DNA of 5,609 nucleotides from Thermodesulfovibrionales bacterium (lineage in GTDB: Bacteria; Nitrospirota; Thermodesulfovibrionia; Thermodesulfovibrionales; SM23-35), in assembly GCA_022865525.1 (NCBI GenBank), contig JALHSV010000187.1, positions 1 to 5,609 of the forward strand, written 5' to 3'. Positions 1 through 5,609 of this stretch are shown one piece after another. A model generated the notes under the pieces. That model was not told the origin of the DNA and did not search any database. It saw nothing but the letters and a program-made list of their open reading frames with translations. The translations under genes and the position numbers were made by a program. The stretch's first letter is position 1, and every line of letters begins with the position of its first letter.

Positions 1-1
1 C

Positions 2-1189
2 AAGGAGGCAGAACAGTTCATAAACAGGTTCAGAGCCCAGGCTACCCGGGCGCGGGCGGTCCAGTCGAAGATAAAGGCCCTCCGGAGGAAGGAGAGGTTC
101 GAAAAGATATCGGGTTTAAAGGATCTGGAATTCGAATTCGTCCGAGCGCCTTTTACAGGAAGATGGCTCATTGAGGCAAAAGACATTTCATTTTCCTTTA
201 CTCCGGAAAATCCACCGCTCATAGACGGTCTGAATCTTACCATCGGAAAAAAAGACCGGATAGCAGTCATCGGAAAAAACGGTAAGGGCAAGACAACGCT
301 CCTAAACCTGCTTGCAATGGAGTTGCAGCCCATCGAGGGTACTGTGCTCCACCATGCACAGTTAAGCCTTGCCTATTTCGGTCAGAACAACATCCAGCGG
401 CTCTTCCCTGAAAAAACCGTGGAAGAGGAGATGCTTGCTGCACATCCTGATTCCAATAGAAAAGCGGCGCGGACCATCTGTGGCATTATGATGTTCAATG
501 GCGACAACGCGCTCAAAAAGGTAAAAATCCTTTCAGGAGGGGAGAAAAGCCGTGTGCTTTTGGGCAAACTCATAATCAGCCCCGCAAACTTGCTATTGCT
601 CGACGAACCCACCAACCATCTCGATATGGAATCTGTAGACTCGCTGCTGGCAGCGATAGATGCATTTGAAGGCGCTGTCGTTATCGTCACCCATAGTGAT
701 ATGATCCTTCATGCAGTGGCCACAAGGCTGATTGTTTTCGATAACGGCAGTGTGCAGATTTTTGAAGGCACATACCAGGACTTTCTTGACAGAGGCGGAT
801 GGAAAGATGAGCGCGTGGCGGCAGGCACCAGCGGGCAGAATGCCGGGCAAAGAGACAACAGCTCGAACAGAAGGGATTTAAGAAGAATCAAGGCTGAACT
901 GATCAACAGCCGCTCCAGAATTTTGGTACCACTTCAATCAAGGATCTCCGATGTGGAAGATACAATCTCGAAGCTTGAACAGAGGATCGATCAGGATACA
1001 CAGGCGCTTATTGAGGTTTCCGTAAAAGGGGACGGAGAATCGATCAAGCGTCTGAACAAGTCGATTCATGAGTCGAGTGGAAAAATCGAAAGCCTCTTCG
1101 ACGAGCTTGAAGTACTCACCGATGAGCTTGTTGCGAAATCGAGGGAGTTCGAAGAAAGGCTTGGGGCAATGAAGGAGACAGGCGGTTAA
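2..1189 (+). CDS. ABC-F family ATPase, C-terminal part (5' end outside the window)
   Basis: The reading frame is open from base 2 to the TAA at 1187-1189, giving 395 residues. An ATG at 317 is only internal, because the Walker A motif lies before it. The piece begins in the ABC-F interdomain linker (FINRFRAQATRARAVQSKIKAL, residues 6-27), which normally joins the two cassettes, so the first cassette is missing. The second cassette has Walker A GKNGKGKTT (91-99), a Q-loop in AYFGQ, the signature LSGGEKSR (177-184), Walker B LLLLDE with DEPTNHLD (197-208) and the H-loop His in VTHSD (about 231). Residues 290-390 are charged and heptad-like, suggesting the C-terminal coiled coil seen in Uup/YheS-type proteins. 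No membrane segments are seen. ABC-F proteins are soluble ATPases that bind the ribosomal E site and modulate translation; some protect against antibiotics. The subtype and client cannot be told from this half. All ATPase motifs are intact, so it should be functional. It lies 74 bases before asnS. Confidence 0.93.
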   Translation, partial: KEAEQFINRFRAQATRARAVQSKIKALRRKERFEKISGLKDLEFEFVRAPFTGRWLIEAKDISFSFTPENPPLIDGLNLTIGKKDRIAVIGKNGKGKTTLLNLLAMELQPIEGTVLHHAQLSLAYFGQNNIQRLFPEKTVEEEMLAAHPDSNRKAARTICGIMMFNGDNALKKVKILSGGEKSRVLLGKLIISPANLLLLDEPTNHLDMESVDSLLAAIDAFEGAVVIVTHSDMILHAVATRLIVFDNGSVQIFEGTYQDFLDRGGWKDERVAAGTSGQNAGQRDNSSNRRDLRRIKAELINSRSRILVPLQSRISDVEDTISKLEQRIDQDTQALIEVSVKGDGESIKRLNKSIHESSGKIESLFDELEVLTDELVAKSREFEERLGAMKETGG

Positions 1190-1252
1190 AATGACTGAAG
1201 GGCTGGCGGACTCCTGACATAGAGTAAACTGTGTAATAACCGAAAGGTATCA

Positions 1253-1258
1253 GGGAGG
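1253..1258 (+). promoter_or_regulatory. Ribosome binding site of asnS
   Basis: GGGAGG lies five bases before the GTG at 1264. This strong Shine-Dalgarno match fixes GTG as the asnS start, and the conserved N-terminal domain begins shortly after it. Confidence 0.75.
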
Positions 1259-1263
1259 TTGCA

Positions 1264-2652
1264 GTGGAACGGTTACTTATCAAAGACGTCCTTTCTGAAG
1301 AAAATATCGGAAAATCGCTCAACGTCTGCGGCTGGGTGAGAACAAAGCGCGAATCAAAGGGGTTTGCATTTCTTGTCGTGAGCGACGGTTCGACCCAGGA
1401 TACTCTCCAGCTCCTTATAAATAATGAGACACCCGCGTTTCAGGAGCTTTACCGATGCAACACCGGTTCAGCTATCCAGGCAACAGGCCTTTTGAGAGAA
1501 TCTCCTGCAAAGGGTCAGAAGTTCGAAATGGAAGTCTCAGAGATCATTATCTTCGGCGAAGCAGAACCGGAAACATATCCCTTGCAGAAAAAAGGTCATA
1601 CGCTCGAGTTTTTAAGAGAGATTAGTCACCTCAGGCCGAGAACGAACACCTTCGGTGCAGTATTCAGACTGCGCAATATCCTTGCTTCGTCAGTCCATGA
1701 ATTTTTTCAGAGCCGGGGATTCCTCTGGATTCATACCCCTATTATCACTGCAAGCGACTGCGAGGGGGCAGGAGATCTGTTCACCGTGACTTCCCTCGAC
1801 CTTCATAATCCCCCGAAAAATGATGGCGGAGATATTGATTTCTCTCAGGACTTCTTTGGCAGACGTGCTTATCTGACTGTGAGCGGACAACTCGAAGCAG
1901 AGTTCCTGGCGATGTCCCTCGGGAAAGTCTACACCTTTGGTCCGACATTCAGGGCAGAGAATTCGAATACAACGCGCCACCTTTCAGAATTCTGGATGAT
2001 CGAGCCGGAAATGGCATTTGCAGATCTGCGGGATGATATGAAACTATCAGAGGATTTCTTCCGGTTCCTCTGCAGAAAGGTCACTGAAAAGGGGGAAAAG
2101 GAACTCGCCTTTCTCGAGAGTCAGTACAAGAGGATTTCCTGTGAAGATCTCGCCAGGCTGGCAGAAACATCTTTTGCTCATATTTCTTATACGGAAGCGA
2201 TCAAGGAACTGAAAGCCGCGAAGGAGAGCTTCGAGTTCCCTGTTTCATGGGGCGCGGATTTACAGTCTGAACATGAGCGCTATCTCACAGATAAAGTCAT
2301 CAAAGGTCCTCTCATCGTTACTGATTATCCGAAGGAAATTAAGGCCTTTTACATGAGACTGAACCCTGACGGGGAAACCGTTGCAGCTATGGACGTGCTT
2401 GTACCGAAAGTAGGAGAGATCATCGGAGGGAGCCAGCGCGAAGAGAGGCTTGATGTGCTTGAAAAGAGGATGAAGCAGACGGGGATCCCCCGGGAAAACC
2501 TCCAGTGGTATCTCGATCTCCGCAGGTTCGGGTCAGCACCTCACGCGGGGTTCGGCCTTGGATTCGAAAGGCTTGTGCAATATGTGACAGGCATGCTGAA
2601 TATCCGTGATGTCATTCCCTGTCCGCGCGCCCCCCGTACTATAGGATTCTGA
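1264..2652 (+). CDS. asnS: Asparaginyl-tRNA synthetase
   Basis: Class IIb aminoacyl-tRNA synthetase that attaches asparagine to tRNA-Asn using ATP, in the cytoplasm. The 462 residues match the usual bacterial length (about 465). An N-terminal OB-fold anticodon-binding domain occupies residues 17-100 (VCGWVRTKRESKGFAF). The catalytic domain follows: the motif 1 region is around 133-165 (FRLRNI, then FLWIHTPIITASDCEGAG), motif 2 is FRAENSNTTRHLSEFWMIE (229-247), and motif 3 is GFGLGFERL (429-437) with the class II arginine R436. The blocks TSLDLHNPP, DFSQDFFGRRAYLTVSGQL and GPLIVTDYPKEIKAFYMRLN are typical of AsnRS rather than AspRS, which supports Asn specificity. The start is GTG, set by GGGAGG five bases upstream. 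The extreme C-terminus, CPRAPRTIGF, departs slightly from the more usual F-P-R-T-P ending. A dedicated AsnRS suggests that Asn-tRNA is made directly, without obligatory transamidation. No leader or T-box is visible in the 74-base gap upstream. Confidence 0.97.
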   Translation: MERLLIKDVLSEENIGKSLNVCGWVRTKRESKGFAFLVVSDGSTQDTLQLLINNETPAFQELYRCNTGSAIQATGLLRESPAKGQKFEMEVSEIIIFGEAEPETYPLQKKGHTLEFLREISHLRPRTNTFGAVFRLRNILASSVHEFFQSRGFLWIHTPIITASDCEGAGDLFTVTSLDLHNPPKNDGGDIDFSQDFFGRRAYLTVSGQLEAEFLAMSLGKVYTFGPTFRAENSNTTRHLSEFWMIEPEMAFADLRDDMKLSEDFFRFLCRKVTEKGEKELAFLESQYKRISCEDLARLAETSFAHISYTEAIKELKAAKESFEFPVSWGADLQSEHERYLTDKVIKGPLIVTDYPKEIKAFYMRLNPDGETVAAMDVLVPKVGEIIGGSQREERLDVLEKRMKQTGIPRENLQWYLDLRRFGSAPHAGFGLGFERLVQYVTGMLNIRDVIPCPRAPRTIGF

Positions 2653-2663
2653 TCTGAAAAATC

Positions 2664-2672
2664 TGCTATAAT
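2664..2672 (+). promoter_or_regulatory. Extended -10 promoter for the DEAD-box helicase gene
   Basis: TGCTATAAT is a perfect extended -10 element (TG, one base, TATAAT at 2667-2672) just after the asnS stop. The -35 window at the usual 17-base spacing (about 2644-2649, GGATTC) lies in the last asnS codons and is poor, as is common for extended -10 promoters. Transcription would start near 2678-2680, giving a leader of about 35 bases. The helicase can therefore probably be transcribed separately from asnS. Sigma-70 type recognition is inferred. Confidence 0.6.
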
Positions 2673-2695
2673 GTTTATTGCAAATAAAAATATTG

Positions 2696-2700
2696 AAGGA
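2696..2700 (+). promoter_or_regulatory. Probable ribosome binding site of the helicase gene, with unusual spacing
   Basis: AAGGA is the only Shine-Dalgarno-like run before the helicase. It lies 13 bases from the ATG at 2714, longer than the usual 5-9, and directly abuts another ATG at 2701 in a different frame. An in-frame TGA at 2702-2704 rules out a longer helicase start, and the Q-motif region rules out a much later one, so 2714 stands despite the spacing. Confidence 0.45.
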
Positions 2701-2713
2701 ATGACCATTAAAA

Positions 2714-4303
2714 ATGAACACAAATTTTTCTGAATTCGGTATTTCCGATCAGGTAGTAACCGCCCTTTCCAATATGGGGTTCGAGGAGCCGACCCCTATC
2801 CAGAAGATGGCTATCCCCTCTGCCCTGAAGGGAAGGGACATCATCGGACAGGCGCAGACAGGCACAGGCAAAACAGCCGCTTTTGGTATCCCGATAATCG
2901 AGCGCAAGCCTGAAGAAAGGGGTAAATATCCCTATGCAATTGTCCTTTGCCCTACACGGGAGCTTGCAGTTCAGGTTGCCCAGGAGATCAACAGGATTGG
3001 CTCTGCCAAAGGAGTCTTTGCCCTGCCGGTTTACGGTGGGCAGTCTATAGAGGTCCAGCTCAAGAATCTGCGCAAAGGAGTTGATCTCGTTGTCGGCACG
3101 CCGGGCCGCGTAATAGACCATATCAGGCGCAAATCCCTTATCCTTAAAGATATCAAAATAGTCGTCCTTGATGAGGCCGATGAAATGCTCAATATGGGAT
3201 TTATCGAAGATATCGAGACAATCCTCCGCGAAGTCCCCCAGGAGCGGCAGACCATGCTCTTTTCTGCCACTATGCCGACAGAGATCCTCACTATTTCCAA
3301 AAAATATATGAACAAGCCGAAGCATGTCCATGTTGATGCATCGGCAATGGTTGTGCCCAAGGTAAAGCAGGCTTTCTACGAGGTGAGGGAAGAGGATAAG
3401 CTTAAGGCACTCACCCGCCTCGTGGATGTCGAGGGTCCGTCCCTAACACTTGTCTTCTCCCGCACAAAAAGGGAAGTGGATGATGTATCGGGTAAACTTA
3501 TGCAGATGGGATATTCGGCCGGCGCAATCCATGGAGACTTCACCCAGTCCCACAGGGATGAAATGATGCGCAAGTTTAAAAAAGGTGAAATCGACATCCT
3601 CGTGGCGACGGATGTTGCCGCACGCGGCCTCGACATTCCCGATGTATCTCATGTCATCAATTACAGCATCCCTCAGGACCCTGAAGGGTATATCCACCGG
3701 ATCGGCAGGACCGCGAGAGCAGGCAAGTCGGGGATAGCCATCACCTTTGTCACTCCCCGGGAATATCGCCATCTGAGGCTTATCGAGAAGGCAGCCAAAA
3801 CGGTTATTCAGAAGGCAAAGCTGCCGACAAAGGAGCAGGTCAAAAAGGCGCGGGAAAACGTGATAGCTCTTGCCCTTGAAGAGACAATACGAGGCGGAGA
3901 GCATACTTCTTACCATCCTCTTGTCGTCAATCTCCTATCAGCACATTCCCCCGAGGATATCGTTGCTGCGGCATTACTCATGCTCTTCGGTAAGACCGAG
4001 GTAGAGGACATAAGGGAGGTGGGCTTTACTCATCCCGAGACAAAGAGGGACTATGTGAAGCTCTTTATGACAGTCGGAAAAAAAGACAGGCTTAACGTCG
4101 GCGACATTGTGAGATCGATTTCCTCTGAAGCAGGCATACCTGCAGGGAAGATAGGCAATATCGCCCTGTTCGATACCTTCAGTTTCGTGGAAGTCCCGGC
4201 AGAACTTGCGGACAGAGTCATCGCCTCGATCAATAACTGCATGATGAAGGGGAGAAAAGTGAAGATCCAGCCTGCAAAAAGGATGGATACCAAGAGGCGA
4301 TAA
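2714..4303 (+). CDS. deaD: DEAD-box ATP-dependent RNA helicase, DeaD/CsdA type
   Basis: ATP-dependent RNA helicase that unwinds short RNA duplexes; this group works in ribosome assembly, mRNA decay and cold adaptation. In its 529 residues the core motifs appear in order: Q motif GFEEPTPIQ (22-30), motif I AQTGTGKT (47-54), Ia PTRELA (80-85), Ib TPGR (129-132), motif II DEAD (153-156), III SAT (184-186), IV LVFSR (246-250), V around ATDVAARGLD (298-307) and VI HRIGRTARAG (328-337). All catalytic residues are present. A linker of about 90 residues leads to a DbpA-type RNA-binding domain (about 446-520, with GKKDRLNVGDIV and GRKVKIQP), which in relatives directs the enzyme to structured RNA such as rRNA. 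The tail after it is short and basic (KRMDTKRR). It is shorter than E. coli DeaD (about 630), and DbpA or CshA naming is possible. It has its own promoter at 2664-2672 and converges with the next gene. Confidence 0.95.
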   Translation: MNTNFSEFGISDQVVTALSNMGFEEPTPIQKMAIPSALKGRDIIGQAQTGTGKTAAFGIPIIERKPEERGKYPYAIVLCPTRELAVQVAQEINRIGSAKGVFALPVYGGQSIEVQLKNLRKGVDLVVGTPGRVIDHIRRKSLILKDIKIVVLDEADEMLNMGFIEDIETILREVPQERQTMLFSATMPTEILTISKKYMNKPKHVHVDASAMVVPKVKQAFYEVREEDKLKALTRLVDVEGPSLTLVFSRTKREVDDVSGKLMQMGYSAGAIHGDFTQSHRDEMMRKFKKGEIDILVATDVAARGLDIPDVSHVINYSIPQDPEGYIHRIGRTARAGKSGIAITFVTPREYRHLRLIEKAAKTVIQKAKLPTKEQVKKARENVIALALEETIRGGEHTSYHPLVVNLLSAHSPEDIVAAALLMLFGKTEVEDIREVGFTHPETKRDYVKLFMTVGKKDRLNVGDIVRSISSEAGIPAGKIGNIALFDTFSFVEVPAELADRVIASINNCMMKGRKVKIQPAKRMDTKRR

Positions 4304-4322
4304 TTGAAGACTTGATTGCTCT

Positions 4323-5276
4323 TTACCCGATTGCTTCTATAATCGCAGCGGCCAGGAGGGGGAACATGATTTCGTGGTGGCCGGTGAGGGCATAGCAGGC
4401 TCCTTTGCCCATTGTAGGTCTCCTGAGAACATTTTCTCCCGGCCGGTAGTGCTGGATAAAGTCCATATTCACTGTTGTAATATTCTCGACTTTGTTTCCG
4501 AGATTCCTCGCTATTGTCAACGCCTTTAAAAACACCTCGGGCATGATAACAGCTGACCCGAGATTGATATACACGCCACCGTCGAGATCAGATACAACAG
4601 AGGTGAACAGCCTGAAATCCCTGAAGCTTCCTTCACCGATAGCAGAGCCATCAGCTTCAGGATGCATATGAATAATATCAGTACCGATTGCCACATGAAC
4701 AGTTGCAGGGATGCCATGTTTATAGGCATTTGCAAAGATGCTTTTCTCTTTGAATTGATAGGTGCTCCGGTAAAGCATTTCTCCGACAGATCTCCCTATG
4801 CCATATCCTTGTTTTCGTCCTTCTTTTATTGCTTTATTCAGATATTTTCCTGTCTCACGTGCCATGCCAAATGTCCCGCTGCAGAGTTCTTTCGCTACAT
4901 CTTCAGAGGTCCTGCCTATAAATGAGAGCTCAACATCATGCACGATGCAGGCACCATTTGTTGCAATTGCCGTTATTATGTTTTTTTGCATCAAATCGAT
5001 GATAAGGGGTGACAGGCCGACTTTTACCGGATGTGCCCCCATGCCGAGAATTACGGGTTTATCGTGTTTTCTTGCCTTCACAATTGCCTGAGCAACAGCC
5101 CTGAAATCATTGACAGCGAGAATGCCGGGAAGCTTATCGAGAAAAGTCCTCAGTGTATCACCTTTTTCATAAGGGCACGAGAGAACCGATAGAGAAACCT
5201 TGCTTTTTCTCTTGTTTATTGCATAGGTTTTCACGCCCCTCAATGAAATAGGTCTATAGTGTTTCATGGGATACAT
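4323..5276 (-). CDS. Deoxyhypusine synthase-like protein (DHS family, substrate unknown)
   Basis: The start is uncertain. The frame is open to a TTG at 5330 (335 residues), with ATGs at 5276 (317 residues, chosen) and 5267. None has a good ribosome binding site, and recognisable homology begins just after the second ATG (RPISLRGVKTY). No signal peptide or membrane span is seen. Several blocks line up with deoxyhypusine synthase: ATNGACIVHD (105-114) with the DHS T-x-G-G-x-x-x-D region, GIPATVHVAIGTDIIHMHP (187-206), GGVYINLGSAVIMPEVFLKA (233-252) with the DHS G-G-G-V-V-K-H-H block, and a C-terminal GKG...FPLLAAAII with the catalytic-lysine region. DHS proper uses NAD and spermidine to modify lysine in eIF5A, and some relatives make polyamines such as homospermidine. 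The DHS catalytic histidine block reads M-P-E here, and the lysine (K291) has a different setting, so the usual reaction is doubtful. Family assignment is from recalled motifs and function is unknown. It ends 19 bases from the helicase stop, in convergent orientation. Confidence 0.8.
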   Translation of the reverse strand: MYPMKHYRPISLRGVKTYAINKRKSKVSLSVLSCPYEKGDTLRTFLDKLPGILAVNDFRAVAQAIVKARKHDKPVILGMGAHPVKVGLSPLIIDLMQKNIITAIATNGACIVHDVELSFIGRTSEDVAKELCSGTFGMARETGKYLNKAIKEGRKQGYGIGRSVGEMLYRSTYQFKEKSIFANAYKHGIPATVHVAIGTDIIHMHPEADGSAIGEGSFRDFRLFTSVVSDLDGGVYINLGSAVIMPEVFLKALTIARNLGNKVENITTVNMDFIQHYRPGENVLRRPTMGKGACYALTGHHEIMFPLLAAAIIEAIG

Positions 5277-5392
5277 CTTACCATAAAATACCACTGCCGG
5301 AATCAGAATTTCCCGGACACTCCATTGCAAAACAAAAATGAATATTGCTAAGCTAAGGATGAACGCCGAAGCCGAGAGGTATCTTATCTGTC

Positions 5393-5411
5393 ATACCGGC
5401 TTGTCCGGTAT
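5393..5411. repeat. Perfect 7-bp inverted repeat, possible REP-like palindrome
   Basis: ATACCGG (5393-5399) and CCGGTAT (5405-5411) are perfect complements around the five-base loop CTTGT. The element lies between divergent genes, 23 bases before the ATG at 5435. On the + strand it is followed by CTTTCTTC rather than a clean T run, so it is a weak intrinsic terminator at best. The shape resembles short dispersed palindromes that recur between genes in many bacteria. It could also be an operator or a leader hairpin of the downstream gene. One copy cannot decide between these. Confidence 0.6.
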
Positions 5412-5434
5412 CTTTCTTCATCAAAGGGAATAGC

Positions 5435-5609
5435 ATGCCGTTCAACGACATATTAGACAGGCACCTAAATATTAAAAAAACAATTTATCACCACGAGATT
5501 CTGGTAAAGGGTTCAGGATTTGAACCGTGCGAAAAGAAAGTTCTGCTTTTTTTTCAGAAATATCAGTTGGTCCGTTATAGTGTTATAACGATAAATGAAA
5601 GCACGTCTG
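5435..5609 (+). CDS. Unidentified protein, N-terminal 58 codons (3' end outside the window)
   Basis: ATG at 5435 follows AAGGGA (5424-5429) at five-base spacing, a good ribosome binding site, and the frame stays open to the window end. The nearest in-frame stop upstream is TGA at 5360-5362, with no other ATG or GTG start between, so this start is well supported. The visible protein starts MPFNDILDRHLNIKK and is basic, with several Lys, His and Tyr; it has no signal peptide, transmembrane segment or motif that I recognise. Its composition stands out: by hand count 63 of 175 bases are G or C (36%), clearly lower than the neighbouring genes, and it holds runs of seven A (5474-5480) and eight T (5547-5554). 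This may mark an accessory or transferred gene. No function is proposed. The inverted repeat at 5393-5411 lies in its leader or promoter region. Confidence 0.6.
   Translation, partial: MPFNDILDRHLNIKKTIYHHEILVKGSGFEPCEKKVLLFFQKYQLVRYSVITINESTS

Noticed and set aside
1191..1217. Eight-codon frame (MTEGLADS) in the gap between the ABC-F gene and asnS
   Set aside because: The nearest AAGGAG (1172-1177) is 13 bases away and lies inside the ABC-F gene. There is no attenuator hairpin or run of Asn codons, so nothing supports a leader peptide.
1214..1239. Possible asnS promoter, CTGACA and TAATAA
   Set aside because: The spacer is only 14 bases and both boxes are imperfect. asnS may have a promoter here, but the sequence does not show one clearly enough to annotate.
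2708..3331. Long open frame (207 codons) on the - strand opposite the helicase
   Set aside because: It is antisense to an unmistakable DEAD-box helicase with all motifs intact, and its translation shows no recognisable domain; it is a shadow of the coding bias. The same applies to the 157-codon - strand frame at 3443-3916 and the shorter antisense frames over asnS and the ABC-F gene.
4304..4340. Terminator between the convergent helicase and DHS-like genes
   Set aside because: The 19-base gap holds no stem with a T run on either strand. Only a repeated GATTGCT (4314-4320 and 4329-4335) and a weak five-bp pairing are visible.
5297..5316. CCGG...CCGG pairing upstream of the DHS-like gene
   Set aside because: The stem is only four G:C-rich pairs with an imperfect continuation, too weak to call an element.
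5277..5330. Longer DHS-like protein starting at the TTG at 5330
   Set aside because: There is no ribosome binding site before it, TTG is a rarer start, and the extra 18 residues show no link to the family; the ATG at 5276 is preferred, though the choice is uncertain.

Overview
The window looks like ordinary bacterial chromosome of moderate G+C. It carries housekeeping genes for translation and RNA metabolism on the + strand, then a less familiar gene on the - strand and the start of an unidentified + strand gene. The ABC-F protein, the DeaD-type helicase with a DbpA-like RNA-binding domain and the deoxyhypusine-synthase-like protein resemble proteins I associate with Desulfobacterota (Deltaproteobacteria) or Nitrospirota. 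That placement is from memory and is weak; a 16S or whole-genome comparison would be needed to settle it.

Layout. (1) Bases 2-1189, +: the C-terminal 395 residues of a two-cassette ABC-F ATPase, cut by the left edge. (2) 1264-2652, +: complete asparaginyl-tRNA synthetase (asnS), GTG start with a strong ribosome binding site, 74 bases after the ABC-F stop. (3) 2714-4303, +: complete DEAD-box RNA helicase (deaD type), with its own consensus extended -10 promoter in the 61-base gap after asnS. (4) 4323-5276, -: deoxyhypusine-synthase-like protein, convergent with the helicase across a 19-base gap. (5) 5277-5434: divergent intergenic region with a perfect 7-bp inverted repeat. (6) 5435-5609, +: 5' end of an unrecognised, AT-rich gene running off the right edge.

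How the genes fit together. ABC-F proteins act on the ribosome, AsnRS supplies Asn-tRNA, and DeaD-type helicases remodel rRNA and mRNA, so the first three genes share a translation theme. Their spacing (74 and 61 bases) and the helicase's own promoter suggest neighbouring units, possibly with read-through, rather than a tight operon. The - strand gene is the most interesting protein: it has the deoxyhypusine synthase fold signature, but bacteria lack the normal protein substrate (eIF5A/aIF5A), and its catalytic motif looks altered. I do not see a convincing new multi-gene system. The leads worth following are the DHS-like gene, the palindrome in front of the AT-rich right-end gene, and the unusual start region of the helicase.
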